Source: Lentinus brumalis
Lineage: Eukaryota; Basidiomycota; Agaricomycetes; Polyporales; Polyporaceae
Assembly (NCBI GenBank): GCA_001792895.1
Contig: MARA01000005.1
Location: 496,001 to 560,000 of the forward strand
DNA length: 64,000 bases
Direction of reading: 5' to 3'
In this document: positions 11,357 to 24,699 of the stretch, piece after piece
Layout: each line of letters starts with the position of its first letter
How positions within the stretch are numbered: position 1 is the first letter of the stretch
The notes under the pieces: model-generated
What the model saw: only the letters and a program-made list of their open reading frames with translations
Database searches by the model: none
Told to the model about the DNA's origin: nothing
Made by a program: the position numbers and the translations under genes

Positions 11357-11440
11357 TCTCTGTTAGTATATCGGTTAGTACACGCGCCTGTCATCCTACG
11401 ACGAACGCGCGAAAGCGGGGTTCGACTCCCCGACAGAGAG
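11357..11440 (+). tRNA. tRNA-Asp (GTC) with a 12-nt intron
   Basis: The acceptor stem TCTCTGT pairs perfectly with ACAGAGA (11433-11439), with G as discriminator. The D stem GTAT/GTAC, anticodon stem CGCGC/GCGCG and T arm CGGGG-TTCGACT-CCCCG are all present. The anticodon loop reads CT-GTC-A, then a 12-nt intron (11394-11405, TCCTACGACGAA) at the canonical position 37/38, then C. A run of five T at 11443-11447 is a good Pol III terminator. Confidence 0.93.
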
Positions 11441-11577
11441 TGCTTTTTCCTTCGTCTCACACCACAGTACATATCATGAGTTGGGCGGCGGCAGCATAGT
11501 GTGGTGGTTAGTCCTTGACTCCTTCGTGCTCGTCCTCTGTCTTTTGTCACACCTTGCTTCCATCTCGTCTGATCTAT

Positions 11578-13692
11578 ATGACTGCGGGATTGGCTCTGTC
11601 CTCAACGCGCGGCGTGCAACGGCTCCTGCGGTCACCCCATAGTCGACGTGTTATTTCCCGCCGCGCCGTGTCGACCGGGTCGCAACAGACAGGTCGCTCG
11701 TCCGCGAAGACAGTCGCATACGCATCAATTTTGGCTGTCTCGACGGGTCTCTTCGCTATCTACTACTTTGACTGCCGGGCTGCCATTCACAAGTATGTCG
11801 TCACCCCAGTCCTCCGACATACGCTCGACCCGGAGGCAGGACACAAGCTCGCGGTCCGTGTCCTGAGTTCAGGGCTCGCCCCTCGCGACCCGCTATCGGA
11901 CGATGAAGTGCTCAAGACCGAGGTATGTGCGTGCTCTGTGTCGCAAGCGGTCCACGGTTCAAGCATGTGCAGTTGTGGGGAGAGACATTGTCCAGCCCAG
12001 TAGGTCTGGCCGCCGGTTTCGACAAGCATGGCGAAGCAATCGACGGTGAGTCTCAATGCTTTTGTGCCCACATGGCTTCTCATATATGGCTTCAGGTCTG
12101 TTCAACCTTGGCTTCAGCTGGGTGGAGATTGGCAGTGTAACGCCAAAACCGCAGGTACGTTGGCTTCCTCCCCAGAAGTCAGTTGACGGGCAGCTTGTCT
12201 CGGTCCTCCCCCCTTCCATCACGCTGCCTGATACGCTCCGTTCCGCCTGGCGGGGTTGTCCCATGCCCATTTCCCGCGTCATGACAGCGCAATCTCCCCG
12301 CTTGCTAGGGGTGTCTCAAGATGTCGTTTCTAAAAGGATCTTGGTGGGAACTCTGCCAGACGCGAGCACATCTGAGCGACTGGGAACGTTGTGTGGCGGA
12401 CAAACACAGGCGTCGGCTGGACTGTCCGCTAACAGCTTTTCCAAATTTCGGACACCCTCGAGCTTCATTGACGCACCTACCCACAGCCCGGGAATCCCAA
12501 ACCGCGCGTGTTCCACCTACCAGACGACTCAGCCCTCATCAACCGCTACGGCTTCCCCTCAGAAGGACACGCCGCAGTCCTGGCGCGTCTGCGTGCCCGC
12601 CTCCCGACGCTCTTCCCGTACTCCTCTTCCCCTGATTCCGACTCACCTCTGTTCGGCGAAGAGCACGCGTCGTTGCGCCCGAATGCACTTCTCGCAGTGA
12701 ACCTGGGCAAGAACAAGTCGTCCCCGCCAGACTCGATCGCGGACTTCGTGGCTGGCGTGCGGACGTTCGGGCCGTACGCGGACGCGCTCGTGGTCAACGT
12801 GTCGAGCCCCAACACTCCTGGACTGAGGTGCGCTCCTCCGCCGACTGTCTCATTCTCATTGCCGCACTGACGTGTGTGTCCACGCCAGAGGCATGCAGAG
12901 CCGCACACTGCTGCAAGAGCTGCTCGCGGGCGTCACCTCCGCGCGTGACGAAGTGACGGCCGCCTCGACGCACGCACACCGCCCAAAGCTGCTGCTCAAG
13001 ATCGCCCCTGACCTGACCGAGTCGGAAGTCGCAGACGTCGCTGCGGCCGTCCGGGCAACTAAAGGCATCGACGGCGTCATCGTCAGCAACACCACCATCC
13101 AGCGCCCCCCGAGCTTGTCCGATCGTGAGTCCAGTCACTCGTAGCGTGGTGTCGCGACTGACATCTATGGACAGCGAACAAGGTCGAGCAGGGCGGCCTG
13201 TCCGGCCCTCCTCTCAAGCCGTACTCACTCGCCACCCTCCGCACCCTCCGCGGTCTCCTCCCCGCGTCCATCCCCATCATCGGGTGCGGCGGGATCTCCT
13301 CCGGGGCGGACGCGCTCGAGTTCGCGCGCGCAGGCGCGGCCGCCGTCCAGCTGTACACCGTGTTCGGGTACCACGGCCCCGGCACCGCGCGGGAGATCAA
13401 GGACGAGCTCGCGGCGCTCCTCCGGAAGGAGGGCAAGACGTGGCAGGAGGTCGTGCGCGAGTCCGTCGAGAAGACCAGCCTGCGCGAGGGCCAGACGGCT
13501 GAGGTCGCGGGATCGGGATCGGGGGCGGGAGCGGTGTCGGAGGCGAGCGTGAAGCTGCTCGTGCAGGAGGCGGAGGAGCTGAAGCGGCTGCTGGACGGGC
13601 TGGGGGAGAGGATCGAGAAGCGGCTGGAGGGCACGACGCTCGCCCGGGATGGGCAGGTCGTGGCCGTTACTCCGCCCCCGCCGGCGTCGTAG
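11578..13692 (+). CDS. Dihydroorotate dehydrogenase (quinone), mitochondrial, class 2
   Basis: Catalyses oxidation of dihydroorotate to orotate in pyrimidine synthesis, passing electrons to ubiquinone at the inner mitochondrial membrane. Exons 11578-11922, 11973-12045, 12096-12154, 12487-12827, 12889-13124 and 13175-13692 keep frame (523 aa). The N-terminus is Arg/Ser-rich (mitochondrial-type) and followed by a hydrophobic segment ([16 protein letters not shown]) typical of the membrane-anchored class. Signature blocks: [92 protein letters not shown]. The third intron (332 nt) is much longer than the others. An in-frame ATG at 11515 could extend the start. The last 60 residues form a charged, coiled-coil-prone tail beyond the usual end of the enzyme. 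Confidence 0.96.
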
Positions 13693-13863
13693 CGTTCGTG
13701 CATCGTGTAAGTATGGGCTCGCACACCTATCAAAAGCACGCTCAGTCAGGTCGTCACCCGTCCACCGAATCCTTTGACAGCAAATATGCCGGAGATGGTC
13801 GACCATCCAGCACGAGCTGATGACCGACCGTATATAATTACATGCGGAGCATACTTCTGCGTA

Positions 13864-14607
13864 TCACTTGATCTTCATATGCCAACCCAACGCCGCAACA
13901 CGATTCCTCAACACGAGAGGGCAAGCCCAAGGCCCCATCGCTATGCTTTCCGCCGCTGCAAAAGCGATATGAGTCTCCGTACATGCAGCGACTCCCAGGC
14001 GACGCGGACGAACCTTTCTCAGAGGTTCCTCCAGATCCTCCAAGTCAGGGTGGGGGTCTTTTGGCGGTCTTCCCCTCTTCTTCTTCAAAGGTTCGTCGGT
14101 CAAGCCTGAGCGAGAGGCCGCAGCACCCGATGCGGACCCGGGCTTGCTGTCCGGCGATGCCGCGAGGGTCTTCTTGTTTTTCGACCCAGGGGGCCGTCCG
14201 CGCGCCCTCTTGGGCGGGGCGGACTGCGAACGCGAATCGTGCGTGAGCAGGGTCCGACGCGCAGAAAATGCCGCGTAAGTATTTACCTGAGTGGTCGGAA
14301 CGGAAACGGCTGCGGCGGCGTTGTCGAGAGGTCGTTCGGGAGTTCCGAGCGCGGGCATCGGAGTGGACGTAGGCGTGCACGAGCGACGCTTGACGATGAC
14401 GGAGTGCGAGCGCTGCCTGCGGTGGGTCGGCGCAATGATCCGGCGGGGAGGCTGGTTGCGGAGGTGAGGCGGGGTGCTGCCAGTGGTGGTGGACGTCAGT
14501 GATATCCTGAAGCCCGCGGCACTGGCAGGGGACTCCAGGGGGTCGACGGCGGGGGCGTCTTCGTGTATCGTACGCAGGGCGTCGTGTGAGCCGTCCGTGT
14601 GCAGCAT
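13864..14607 (-). CDS. AT-hook protein, function unknown
   Basis: The open frame starts at ATG 14607 and stops at 13864 (247 aa if unspliced). It contains two AT-hook cores, KRARGRPPGSKNKK and KKKRGRPPKD, preceded by a basic Arg/Ser/Thr/Pro-rich region, so binding to AT-rich DNA in the nucleus is likely. A 63-nt segment beginning GTAAAT (near 14280) and ending TTCGCAG could be a frame-neutral intron, which would bring the first hook next to PTTQ. The 5' end is uncertain: the frame can extend upstream through an acceptor near 14640, close behind the preceding gene's stop at 14788. Convergent with dihydroorotate dehydrogenase. Confidence 0.65.
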   Translation of the reverse strand: MLHTDGSHDALRTIHEDAPAVDPLESPASAAGFRISLTSTTTGSTPPHLRNQPPRRIIAPTHRRQRSHSVIVKRRSCTPTSTPMPALGTPERPLDNAAAAVSVPTTQVNTYAAFSARRTLLTHDSRSQSAPPKRARGRPPGSKNKKTLAASPDSKPGSASGAAASRSGLTDEPLKKKRGRPPKDPHPDLEDLEEPLRKVRPRRLGVAACTETHIAFAAAESIAMGPWACPLVLRNRVAALGWHMKIK

Positions 14608-14787
14608 ACCGACTGGGGGAGCCAGGTCAGATTTGACGGACTGTCATACACATAGTACTTATGGGGATAAGTATGGTTGTGCCAACCTGAACCGTCGACA
14701 ACGCTTGCTGTGGCCTGCAGATCGCTGAGGGTTTGGTAGACGTCGTCCGACGAATTATCATGGTCGGGGCCCTGCGCAGATGCCGCG

Positions 14788-16067
14788 TCAACGATACACT
14801 GACAGTACTGCTTGAACTTCGCTGGAAAGGCGAGCACCAACCGACTGGTAGATCGCTTGCAGGTCTTGATCAGAGGCCACTGCGCAGGGTGCATCGGTGT
14901 GCTGTCCGTGTTGGGCGTTGAAGGGAAGCGCCGTCAGTTACGAGCATACCCCAGTGGGAAATGCAGTGGGACGAACATCGAGTATGTAATCCAGGATGCT
15001 GTCGACGGGGTCGCAGAACTGGGCGAACGGCCTCTCAGCTGCGAGAAAGAGGGTCACTGAAAAGATACCCTACCTCCGTGGGGCCGGGAGCCAGCTCTAT
15101 CGACCCGGACGACGTATCACAAGAGACACCCTCCAGGAAGGGCTCCGGGGACGGCGGGCGACCCAACGACGGCTCCACCGAGGCAGCGCGCATGACCTTG
15201 GGGCCGAGCACGCGCCTGCGTTTCAGCTTGTAGTAGTGCAGGAAGACACACTGGTCGCGCCTGCTCTGGCTCTCCGCGCTCACTCTGCCCTGAGGCGGCT
15301 CCGGCCCACACCGATGCTCGACGGACATCGTGAGCTTCTCCGCCGCCGCGACGGAGAACGACGCCTGGCTGAGCGCCCCGAACGTCCCGCCAAAGACGAG
15401 CTCGCCCTCGCGCGCGCGGTGCGTCGCGGCGGCGAGGGCCCACGCCCCGGTCTTCACGCACCCGGACACGAAGAGCACGTCGGACGCGGCGAGGTCGAGC
15501 CGGAAGACGTCCCGCGCGAAGCGGTGCCACGCCTCGTGGTTCCGCACGATGTACTGCACGAGGTCGCGCGACGGGTGGAGCGCCTCGCGCGCGCCGTCGT
15601 CCTTCAGGACGAGCACGGCGCCCTGCTCGTCGGCGCATTTGAAGCGCAGCTGCGCGACTGCGCCTGCTGGGGCTCCCGTCCCGACGCCGCTGTCCGGGCC
15701 CGATGAGCGTGCGTGCGCGGCAGCGGAGAAAGCGATCGGAAGAGTGGGCTTACAGGGATGCGTCGACGCTCCGTGCGACGACGCTCGTGCTGCAGATGGG
15801 CCCGGGCTGCAGAGCGTGTGCGCGACGGTGCAGTAGCGTATCGGGGTAGATGAAGGGTTCGTACCCGTCAGGAACGCCGCACTGCTGGTGGACGGCGTGT
15901 CCCGCTGGGAGGGTGGCGTTGAAGAGACGGTAGAAGCTGCCTTCGAGGATGTATCCGACGTCTCCGACGAGGACCTCCCCGGCTTTTGTGGGCTCGGGTT
16001 CCCAGAGGGGGTAGCCGTGGCCGCGGCGGAAGAGCAGCTTCGTGTAGACGTCGCATGCGAGCCCCAT
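14788..16067 (-). CDS. Conserved Agaricomycete protein of unknown function
   Basis: I recognise the layout of a family common in Agaricomycete genomes, not a biochemical role. Exons 16067-15754, 15689-15074, 15033-14977 (start of this exon uncertain) and 14901-14788 keep frame (366 aa). The N-terminal block is MGLACDVYTKLLFRRGHGYP, LWEPEP, GEVLVGDVGYI and FYRLFNATLP. The middle holds FKCADEQGAVLVLKD, DVLFVSGCVKTGAWALAA and GELVFGGTFG, then DQCVFLHYYKLKRR. The C-terminus DPVDSILDYILD ... AVASDQDLQAIYQ resembles the family's usual ending. A long overlapping frame on the same strand (15035-16168) reads through the first intron in another frame at its 5' end and is not the product. Confidence 0.8.
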
Positions 16068-16311
16068 GGCGAGTGCGTGAACGGGCGAAGAGCAGACGAG
16101 AGCGGACAGCCTTGCTCGTATTTATCCGTTCGGTGCGACGGGGGGCAGTGAGCGGGAATACGCGGCACTCAGTAGCTTTGAGGAACCTCAGCATTGCGTA
16201 AGCCGGACTTGCCAATCAGAACGGGCAGCAGAAGCACCAAGCGCAGTAGTAGCCGGGCCGCATTACGTGCAGTGCAGACATTCGCTCAAGTAGAGTTCTC
16301 CGAGACAGGCC

Positions 16312-17459
16312 TCATCGAGACACATGCATACAGAAGCGTAAAACATCAGCCCTGTGCCTGTTCCGATGTGAGAACGGGGAAGATGGAGGGAGAGCTGGAG
16401 AACTCAGAAGTGTGCTGACCTTGACGGCGGCCCATTCGCGCGCCGCGTTCTCTATGCGCTCCTCGAGCGCCGACTTGCATTCCGTGCACAGGGACGTCGT
16501 CCGCACCTCCTCGTAGGTCTCGAAGACAGTCTGCGCTATATTTTCTGGTCTGGTTCAGATGGCGCGCGAGGGAATCCAAGAGAGGGGGGCATCGCATGCG
16601 CTCACCGAAGGAGCCATCCCACACCGCGGCCGCGATCGCTGCTTTCCAGACTTTGTCCAGCTGGCTCCGGCTGTTGTCGCACGCGGGACTGGGCGTGTGG
16701 GCTGCCACCGGCACGTCGAGGAGGTCGCCGAGTGCGGACTGGCGCAGCTTCTCCAGGTCGACGAGCCGCTTGCAGTACGTCGGGCCCATCCTGGCCACGA
16801 GCGCGTCCGGCAGCGTAGAGAGATCGTACGTTAGGAGACTGGACGATGCGGCGATGGCGACGTCCTGCAGGTCGTAGCGCCCCGCGACGCAGTACGCCTC
16901 GATGGGATGGGAGGGGACGAACGAGAGGATGAGCTGATAGAGGGGCAGCGACGGGGCGGCAAGCCTGCGCACGTCGATCCCGTACGTGACGAGCGCTTCT
17001 GTCGCAAGGTCGACGTCGTCCAAAGCGGGGTGCATATGGAGGCAAGGCAGGCCATATAGGACGCGAAGCGCGATTGACAAGACGGACGCGCGTTCGGGCA
17101 CGGCGACGACGCGGTCCTCAGGAATTTTCGCGAGCAGACCGCCGAAGGAGTTGGCGGAGGCGTGGAGGAGGCGTCGGAGATGGGCGTGGAAGCGGACCTG
17201 GTCGACGGTGAGCAGCACGATGTCCGGGAGGGCGTCCGCTACGGTGAAGTCGGGCCGAAGGCGGGAGACGAAGGGGCGATCCACCGCTCGAGCGAGATGC
17301 TGGATGCTTCCTGTCCATATCCGGGGAAGCGTGAGTGCAGGCCAGACAGAGTCGCGGTCACGTACTTACCACGACAGGATCATGTGCGCGGGCGGAGTGA
17401 CTGCTGAGGTCGGTGTACGAGTTGGACCACTCGTGTTGAGAGAGCCCGAACGGGTCCAT
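16312..17459 (-). CDS. BTB/POZ-like domain protein (Agaricomycete family)
   Basis: Exons 17459-17370, 17299-16606 and 16544-16312 keep frame (338 aa). The short first exon MDPFGLSQHEW leads to a BTB-like block (LPDIVLLTVDQVRFHAH, RLLHASANSFGGLL) with LSIALRVLYGLPCLHMHPAL after it, then PLYQLILSFVPSHPIEAY and YDLQDVAIAASSSLL. The last exon carries a CTECKSALEERI motif. The family is widespread and expanded in mushrooms, with presumed protein-protein interaction and no known specific role. The 3' end is uncertain: an intron from GTCAGC near 16420 to an acceptor near 16353 would end the protein right after EWAAVK. Confidence 0.82.
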
Positions 17460-17521
17460 GGAGCACGTACGCCGCTGCAGAACGAGGACGAGCTGGCTGC
17501 GTTAAGTACCACAGAGTCCAT

Positions 17522-18529
17522 GTCGTCACCTGCAGCGGCCGAACGGGACTCAGCTATGCCCGAAGTGCGACTGGCCCGACTCGGCCATGACGCGCTCTGC
17601 CCTGGGCGATGCGGTGCAGGCGTTAGAGGCCGCAAACGCCGGATTCGCGGAGGTCCTTCAAGTCCGTGTCGTTCATCCCTTGCTCCGTTCCGCAGGCCGG
17701 CCTCTGCAGGACCTGCTAGACATATTTCGGCGACGGAAAACCCATGCTCTTCCCTCCGATCGCTGTGCTTACCATCCTTCAGCTCGTTCAACTGGATAAT
17801 CTGCGTAAATCTTACCATCGCGAGCATCGTGCTATGTATGTGAGAGCCGCGGTCTGCTCGAATGGCTCTTCGGGGACAACACGTTGGCATCACTGAAAAT
17901 CAGGGCGGAAAGTGTGAACTCAAAGGAGGACGAGGAAAAGCCGCGCGCGCTGACCACGAGGCTATTGCCGCCGGGAGGCCCCCCTTGCCCGTCACGACTA
18001 GGATGAAGGACCACGGTAGGCAGTGGTCGTCGTCGATGTCGGCCAAGACCTCATTTAAAGCCAGGTGAGTTCAATCGCAAGCTGAAGTCGGGGGTCAAGT
18101 CAGCTCAACTCCTCCCTTCCTTGCTTTGCCGAACGCGAGCTGCGGGGGCCGGTGACGACGCCTGCATGACTGTGCCCATAGACGCGCTGTAAGGCTGTTG
18201 TGCCCCATGCCAGTGGTAGAAAGTCCTGGGCTACAACGAGGTGACACGAGTAGTGAGTACTGGGCGACTGGGCGGGAGAGGGAGGTGAGAGGTCGGTAGC
18301 CTCGAGGCGTGCTTAGTCAGCAGACGCTGAGCCGAGAGAACGCGGACGCAGGAAGAGGACAAGTCCGACAGGACGACGAGGCCTGTCGGTACTTGTATCC
18401 GCTGTACGCAGAATTTATCCAATGCGCAATGACGGTGATGGCCAAGTCACAGGCGGGCCTCATACCCATGCGATTAATATTGGCTACAGTCTACCGGAGC
18501 TCGCTCGATACAGAGTGTCCCACACCGTT
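17522..18529. other. Intergenic region, no supported gene
   Basis: Only short unsupported frames lie between the BTB-like gene's start and the stop of the monooxygenase. No repeat or RNA gene was recognised. Confidence 0.4.
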
Positions 18530-20500
18530 CTAAGCTGGCTCGTCCCCATCCGCGGCCGCACTTCTGTCCTGTGCCCGCTGCCGGAGCCGCCCCCACTGCA
18601 CCCACCACTCGTCCGCCTCGTCCTCGCAGTCGTACCCAAACAAGACGCTGTACTCCTCCCACACGCTCTCCGCGCACCCGCCGCCCTCGAGGACGTTCGC
18701 GCCCGGGCCCCTCGCCGCGTTCGCGCGCAGCGACGCGTCGCGCGCGGCCGCCGCGGGCCCGTCCGCCGTGAGCATGGCGATCGCCCCGCGCTCTGCCGCC
18801 CGCACGCTGCGCACGCGGGCCTGGCGGATCTCCTGGAATGCGTAGAGGAAGGACTCGATCTGCGCTGCTGAGGAGAGGTGCGAGAAGAGCTTGGCGAGGA
18901 CCGCGCCGTCTTCGACTGCCATCGCTGTGCCCTGGATGGTGGTGGGCTGGTCCCACCAACATACAGTACGTCAGTGAGATCGTGTTGTTACCGGCAGGTG
19001 TGTCCATGCGACTCACGGGGAACGGATGCGCGGCCTCGCCGATGAGCAGGAGTCGCCCGTCATCGGACACCCAGTCTTCGAGGTCCACGTGTCGTCGTAT
19101 TGGGATAACCTTAGTTTTCCGGGCCCCCAGCACGGTCTTGCGCAAACTGATGCTCGTGTGAGTCACTTGAGTCCATGTCAATAAGAGACAATCCGACGTG
19201 GAGACTCACTGGTCCGATATTCCTGAGCCTTCGGTGACAAGTGCAAGGTCAACGGGGGCGGCATCTTCATAGCATCCGGACGCCCCAGCATCATCTGGTG
19301 CATACAGCTGGAAAGAGATGTCTTCGAACCCGCGCTATGCCCGCGTGAGCGAGTCGAACTCCAAGTAAGCATAGGATGGACCCACTCACGATCGGGTAGG
19401 CAACGGCGGCTCGACCTCCCCCGAGTGCAAGGCATTGCCAGCTCTGGATATCGCGTCAACTCGCGTACGACGTCACACCTCATGCATACTCACCTTCAAA
19501 GCGACCCTCGGATCGAATGTGGACACGTAGGCCAACGAGATCAGAGTGCTTGTCAATGACGGACGACGCGTGAGGAAGGCGCGGGGACGTATATGCGAGA
19601 TGTGCAGCTCACTCGTACACGGCCAGCCCGGTCGGAGAGCCGGGATCCCGCCGGCCTAGGACGGCGGCTCTGCACTGACCGAGCGCGTCATCCGCCCCGA
19701 TCAGTACGTCGCCCGATAGCCTCTTGCCCGACGACAACGTGACTGCTCGACTTTGGGGGTCCACTTCCGCGACTTCGGAGTTGAAACGCACGTCGGCACC
19801 GAGCTTGATAGCCGCATCGTAGAAAATGTCGTACAGGTCCGCACGCTAGATGGGTGGTACATGTTACATGAAGCGCCCCGGACACGACACGGCGTGTAGG
19901 ACAGACAGCACGCACCGAAAGCATAAGGAACAGCCCCTGCGTCTCTTTCAGCATCTCGGCGTCCCACAGCTGTTCAGCCAGGGTTTCGCTCGAGTCGTCT
20001 GGCAAATGGCAAAGAAGAGGTGTGGTGACACAAGGAAACGCGCGCCGGCTGGGGATCGTCCACTCACATTTCGTGAAGACGAGCTTGTCCATGATCGAGG
20101 CCTTGCTCATGAGGACGTCTCTGAGGCCCCAGTGGAAGAGGATCTTGGACAGGTTCGGCGGCGCCCGGACTCCGTGCTCGCCGCGCTGGCCATGCGGCAG
20201 ACATGTCAGCAAAGAGACCGGGATTGGATGGGGGGTGCTCACAGCTGTGTCCCTGCCCAATCGCTCGAGCACCGTCACGCGGTGTCCTACACGTCGTAAG
20301 GCCAGCGCGCACGCAAGCCCAGCTATACCTAGAAACTGTCAGCAACGCTTGGTACTCCCAGATGAGCACTCGCACTCGTACCTCCACCGACGATGACGAA
20401 AGTTATGGGATAACTCGTTTGAGGAGGCGTGGTGGTCTGCAGCCCAGTCAGTATCGAGAGATCCCCAGCGGCCAACGTCAACACATACCTCCTCTTGCAT
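18530..20500 (-). CDS. FAD-dependent monooxygenase, salicylate-hydroxylase-like
   Basis: Aromatic-ring hydroxylase family (FAD, NAD(P)H, O2). Exons 20500-20489, 20436-20382, 20328-20243, 20185-20068, 19998-19916, 19845-19613, 19548-19494, 19443-19390, 19334-19210, 19146-19017 and 18946-18530 keep frame (455 aa). The first exon is only 12 nt (MQEE). The dinucleotide-binding motif is split by an intron: IVGGG|IAGLACALALRRVGHRVTVLE. The second FAD motif is VLIGADDALGQCRAAVLG, and the third region is RLLLIGEAAHPF then TIQGTAMAVEDGAVLAKLF. In most relatives the first of these reads GADG and the last GDAAH; here GADD and GEAAH differ slightly. Substrate cannot be inferred. Confidence 0.88.
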
Positions 20501-23242
20501 GTCAGGTACTCTCGACGTATAGACAGAGCCAATGTCGCGGGAGAAGAGGTAGGGCGTGCGCCCGAACCGGAGAGCTCATCGTCGCTCATAAGACATGAGA
20601 AACCGGCCAAAGCGCTGGTCTCGACGCTCGAGCTGCCGACTTATGTATGTACGAGAACCCCGAGATCGGCTCGCCCGCGTGCGATCGCATGTCTTGCGTC
20701 TTGTGATAGACACCTTGCAGGCTGCTACCGTTCGACGGTCAAGATCCACGCTCGGAGCATCCCAAACTGAGCACTGGACGAGATCCCAGCGCTTCCCCAT
20801 AGTGCCGTCGAAGTGGGCCGTCGCTCGAGACGATCTCGATAAGGTTCCACTGGAAGGCGAGACGAACGCTAGATGAGACTCTCTTGAAAGTGTGCTCAGC
20901 CGGTTCTCGTACTCACCATCGTTCTGCCGTAATGCGCTGGAGATGTTGCGAGCGCTGTCCGAGCGTCGTTCCGTGGTAGCTAATCGGCCACGAGGAAATC
21001 TGGGGACACGCTTTGTACGCGCAGTCTTCAGGGGCGTAACAGTATGGGTGGGTCTTTACCTGTCGCATGAGGATGGGGAGGTACCTGTCTTAGCACATGG
21101 CAGTTATGTCCCGCCGCGTGAGACGGCCACACCGAGCTCATGACTCATGGTGCTTGCGATACACGTAAGTGGAGGCAGGGATAAACCTCAGCACAACGAC
21201 TGTCTGTACTGTACATGGGCATGTCAGTCGTCGTCAAAGAGCAACTTGTGGACAGGAAAGTGAACATACCTCCCGCACCTTCAGGGCGCAACTTCAGGTA
21301 TGACGCCCATACCCACGTCGTCCATGGGAGTATTCGCGAGATTGGCTATGTATGCCGTTGCGCTCGTCCCCCGGCATGCCGTGAACGTTTGAACACCTAT
21401 ATTGTCTCGTGACAGCTAAGTTTGCTCAGCTTGCGGAGAGCGACAGCACTAGTTCTGATGACAACGACAGGGTGTACGAGTGACCAGGAAAACGAGGCGA
21501 TTTGGCATGAATGCTGGGAGATCCCATGGCAGAGGAAAGAAAGTGCCCACCTTATATTTTGACCCCGTCGAATGTATATGACCGACGGCGCTCCTCGTGA
21601 TCAGGGCAACCGTCTGTGCGTCGCTGACATTGCTCTATACAATGCACGATGGCTGGGGAACAGGGCAAGATAGACGTGGCGGAGATCGAGTATCGAGCGG
21701 ATGGGTGTGGGGAAGGGAGGTCATGAGCAGGCGCGTCAATACAGCACCATGTGCATGCAGCGTACCTGAAACGTCCGCAGATCGAACAATGTCCCGATGT
21801 CTTCACGCGATTCCGACGCCAAGCCAACTACTCCAGGCTCCAGGACATCGGAGAGGGATCGGGGTCGCTACCAGAGTGATCGATGTACACATATACCCTG
21901 CGGAGAGCCTCCGTGGCTGTCCAACCAATCGTTAGCCTATGTGACCATTAGGTGTTAGGAGCAAGGTCGGACGCGAAACCAAACGCACCGCTCGGAGCTG
22001 ACAATGGACCCTTGCGTGCTGCGCCCGCGATCATGTACTGAGGAGGTAGATCCCTTTGGGGTCGTTCGGAGGAGTTTTCAACGCCCCGATTCAGCTCTAA
22101 CGTCCTATGGGCCCGGTGTCCGGGGTGGGCTAGGAGATGGGGATACCTGCCCCATGCATTGCATGTTCGTTGACCCCGAGCGACCTGCAATCCGCCGTCC
22201 TCATCGACCCTTACCGCACATACGGAGCTAGTGTGAGCATCCAGTACAGTCATGTTCAATTGGTGAGCTGGGTAGGACTCACGCACGATGTGACATGGGA
22301 TGCTTCGGAGGATGTCGCGGATCATCAGACACGGTGTTGAGCGTCCCTTGAATTGAGGATAGTTCCTCCGATGCACTAAGCCGCTAGTTCGGTTAGTCTG
22401 GTTACACGCATATGAAGCAATTGTGAGAACCTCACTCTCGAGCCCTGGCAACACCGTTGTTTGTGGACGGTACTTCGGTTCGAAGAGATGATCATTGGCA
22501 ACGAGCTTAGACGCTTGTGGCCATTCAACCAGTAAACCTAGAAGTAAGCGGAGTTTACACTCCGATCAATGCCACTCTAAGCGGCTAATAGTTATCATTC
22601 TATCAGCCCTCTATGAAGTTTACGAGTCGAACCACGACCACCACCAGTGAGGCCTTGAGGTTCAACCACGACAAATCCGTGCTGCAAGCCTTGGTATCAG
22701 CACAAAATTGGTATGTACATAGGAACGTGGCCTCATCCTCAGCTTGACTGACTCCGTTACACATTCATATATCTTTTGCGACACGGCGACGCTATGCAGG
22801 CCGTCGAAAATATCCATCGGCTCTTTTGCGCAAGGACCAGACGAAGCTTGCTGCTCCAGTAGCCAACAGTATCAAAGATATTTGTATCTGGCGAGGCGCG
22901 AAGGTTCCCAGGTGTAGAGCGGAAAGGAGACGGCACCGAGCATCCTCGTATCTCGAGTGCACGGCCTGCTACGAAGAATGACGAAGAGGGTTCAAGGTCT
23001 CGCTACACTGAAGACCATTGGATACAAGCCTCTGGATGAGCAACACACCGACATTGTGGCCGTGTCTACCCGTCATTTTTCTGGGTGACGGATACGCACG
23101 GTACCGAAAATAACAAGGCCGCCCCGCTGTGATTGGTCCGATGTGTGGAAAGGTACCGTTGTCGTCATCACTTTGTGGTTTACACCTCTGAGATGCGCAC
23201 AGTGAGTTACTCGCATTATCACATAGAGTGCCCTCATGGACG
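20501..23242. other. Long region without a recognised gene
   Basis: About 2.7 kb with only short open frames. On the - strand between 20,880 and 21,080 and again near 22,140-22,290 there are splice-like pairs (for example GTGAGT donors at about 20,926 and 22,281), so a small intron-rich gene or a decayed one is possible, but no domain was recognised. The last 80 bases are the versatile-peroxidase promoter. Confidence 0.3.
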
Positions 23243-23250
23243 TATAAAAG
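23243..23250 (+). promoter_or_regulatory. TATA box of the peroxidase gene
   Basis: TATAAAAG lies 75 bp upstream of the peroxidase ATG at 23325, the usual spacing in these fungi. Confidence 0.75.
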
Positions 23251-23324
23251 CACCCAAATCGACTCAGGAGGATCCTCAGAGCTCAGCTTTCTCCTGCTTC
23301 TCTCCTACACCGGACTCTACGGAC

Positions 23325-24699
<1,375 letters not shown>

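Noticed and set aside
11488..11560. Possible second tRNA near the tRNA-Asp (TAGTGTGGTGGTTAGT resembles an A box)
   Set aside because: No T arm (GGTTCGA), no pairing acceptor stem and no Pol III terminator; at most a decayed tRNA half.
13083..13806. Long - strand frames opposite the last exon of dihydroorotate dehydrogenase
   Set aside because: They mirror a GC-rich coding exon with clear enzyme motifs on the + strand and have repetitive Ser/Pro or Arg-rich translations.
15117..15638. 173-codon Arg-rich - strand frame
   Set aside because: It is a shadow of the conserved-protein exon 15074-15689 in another frame.
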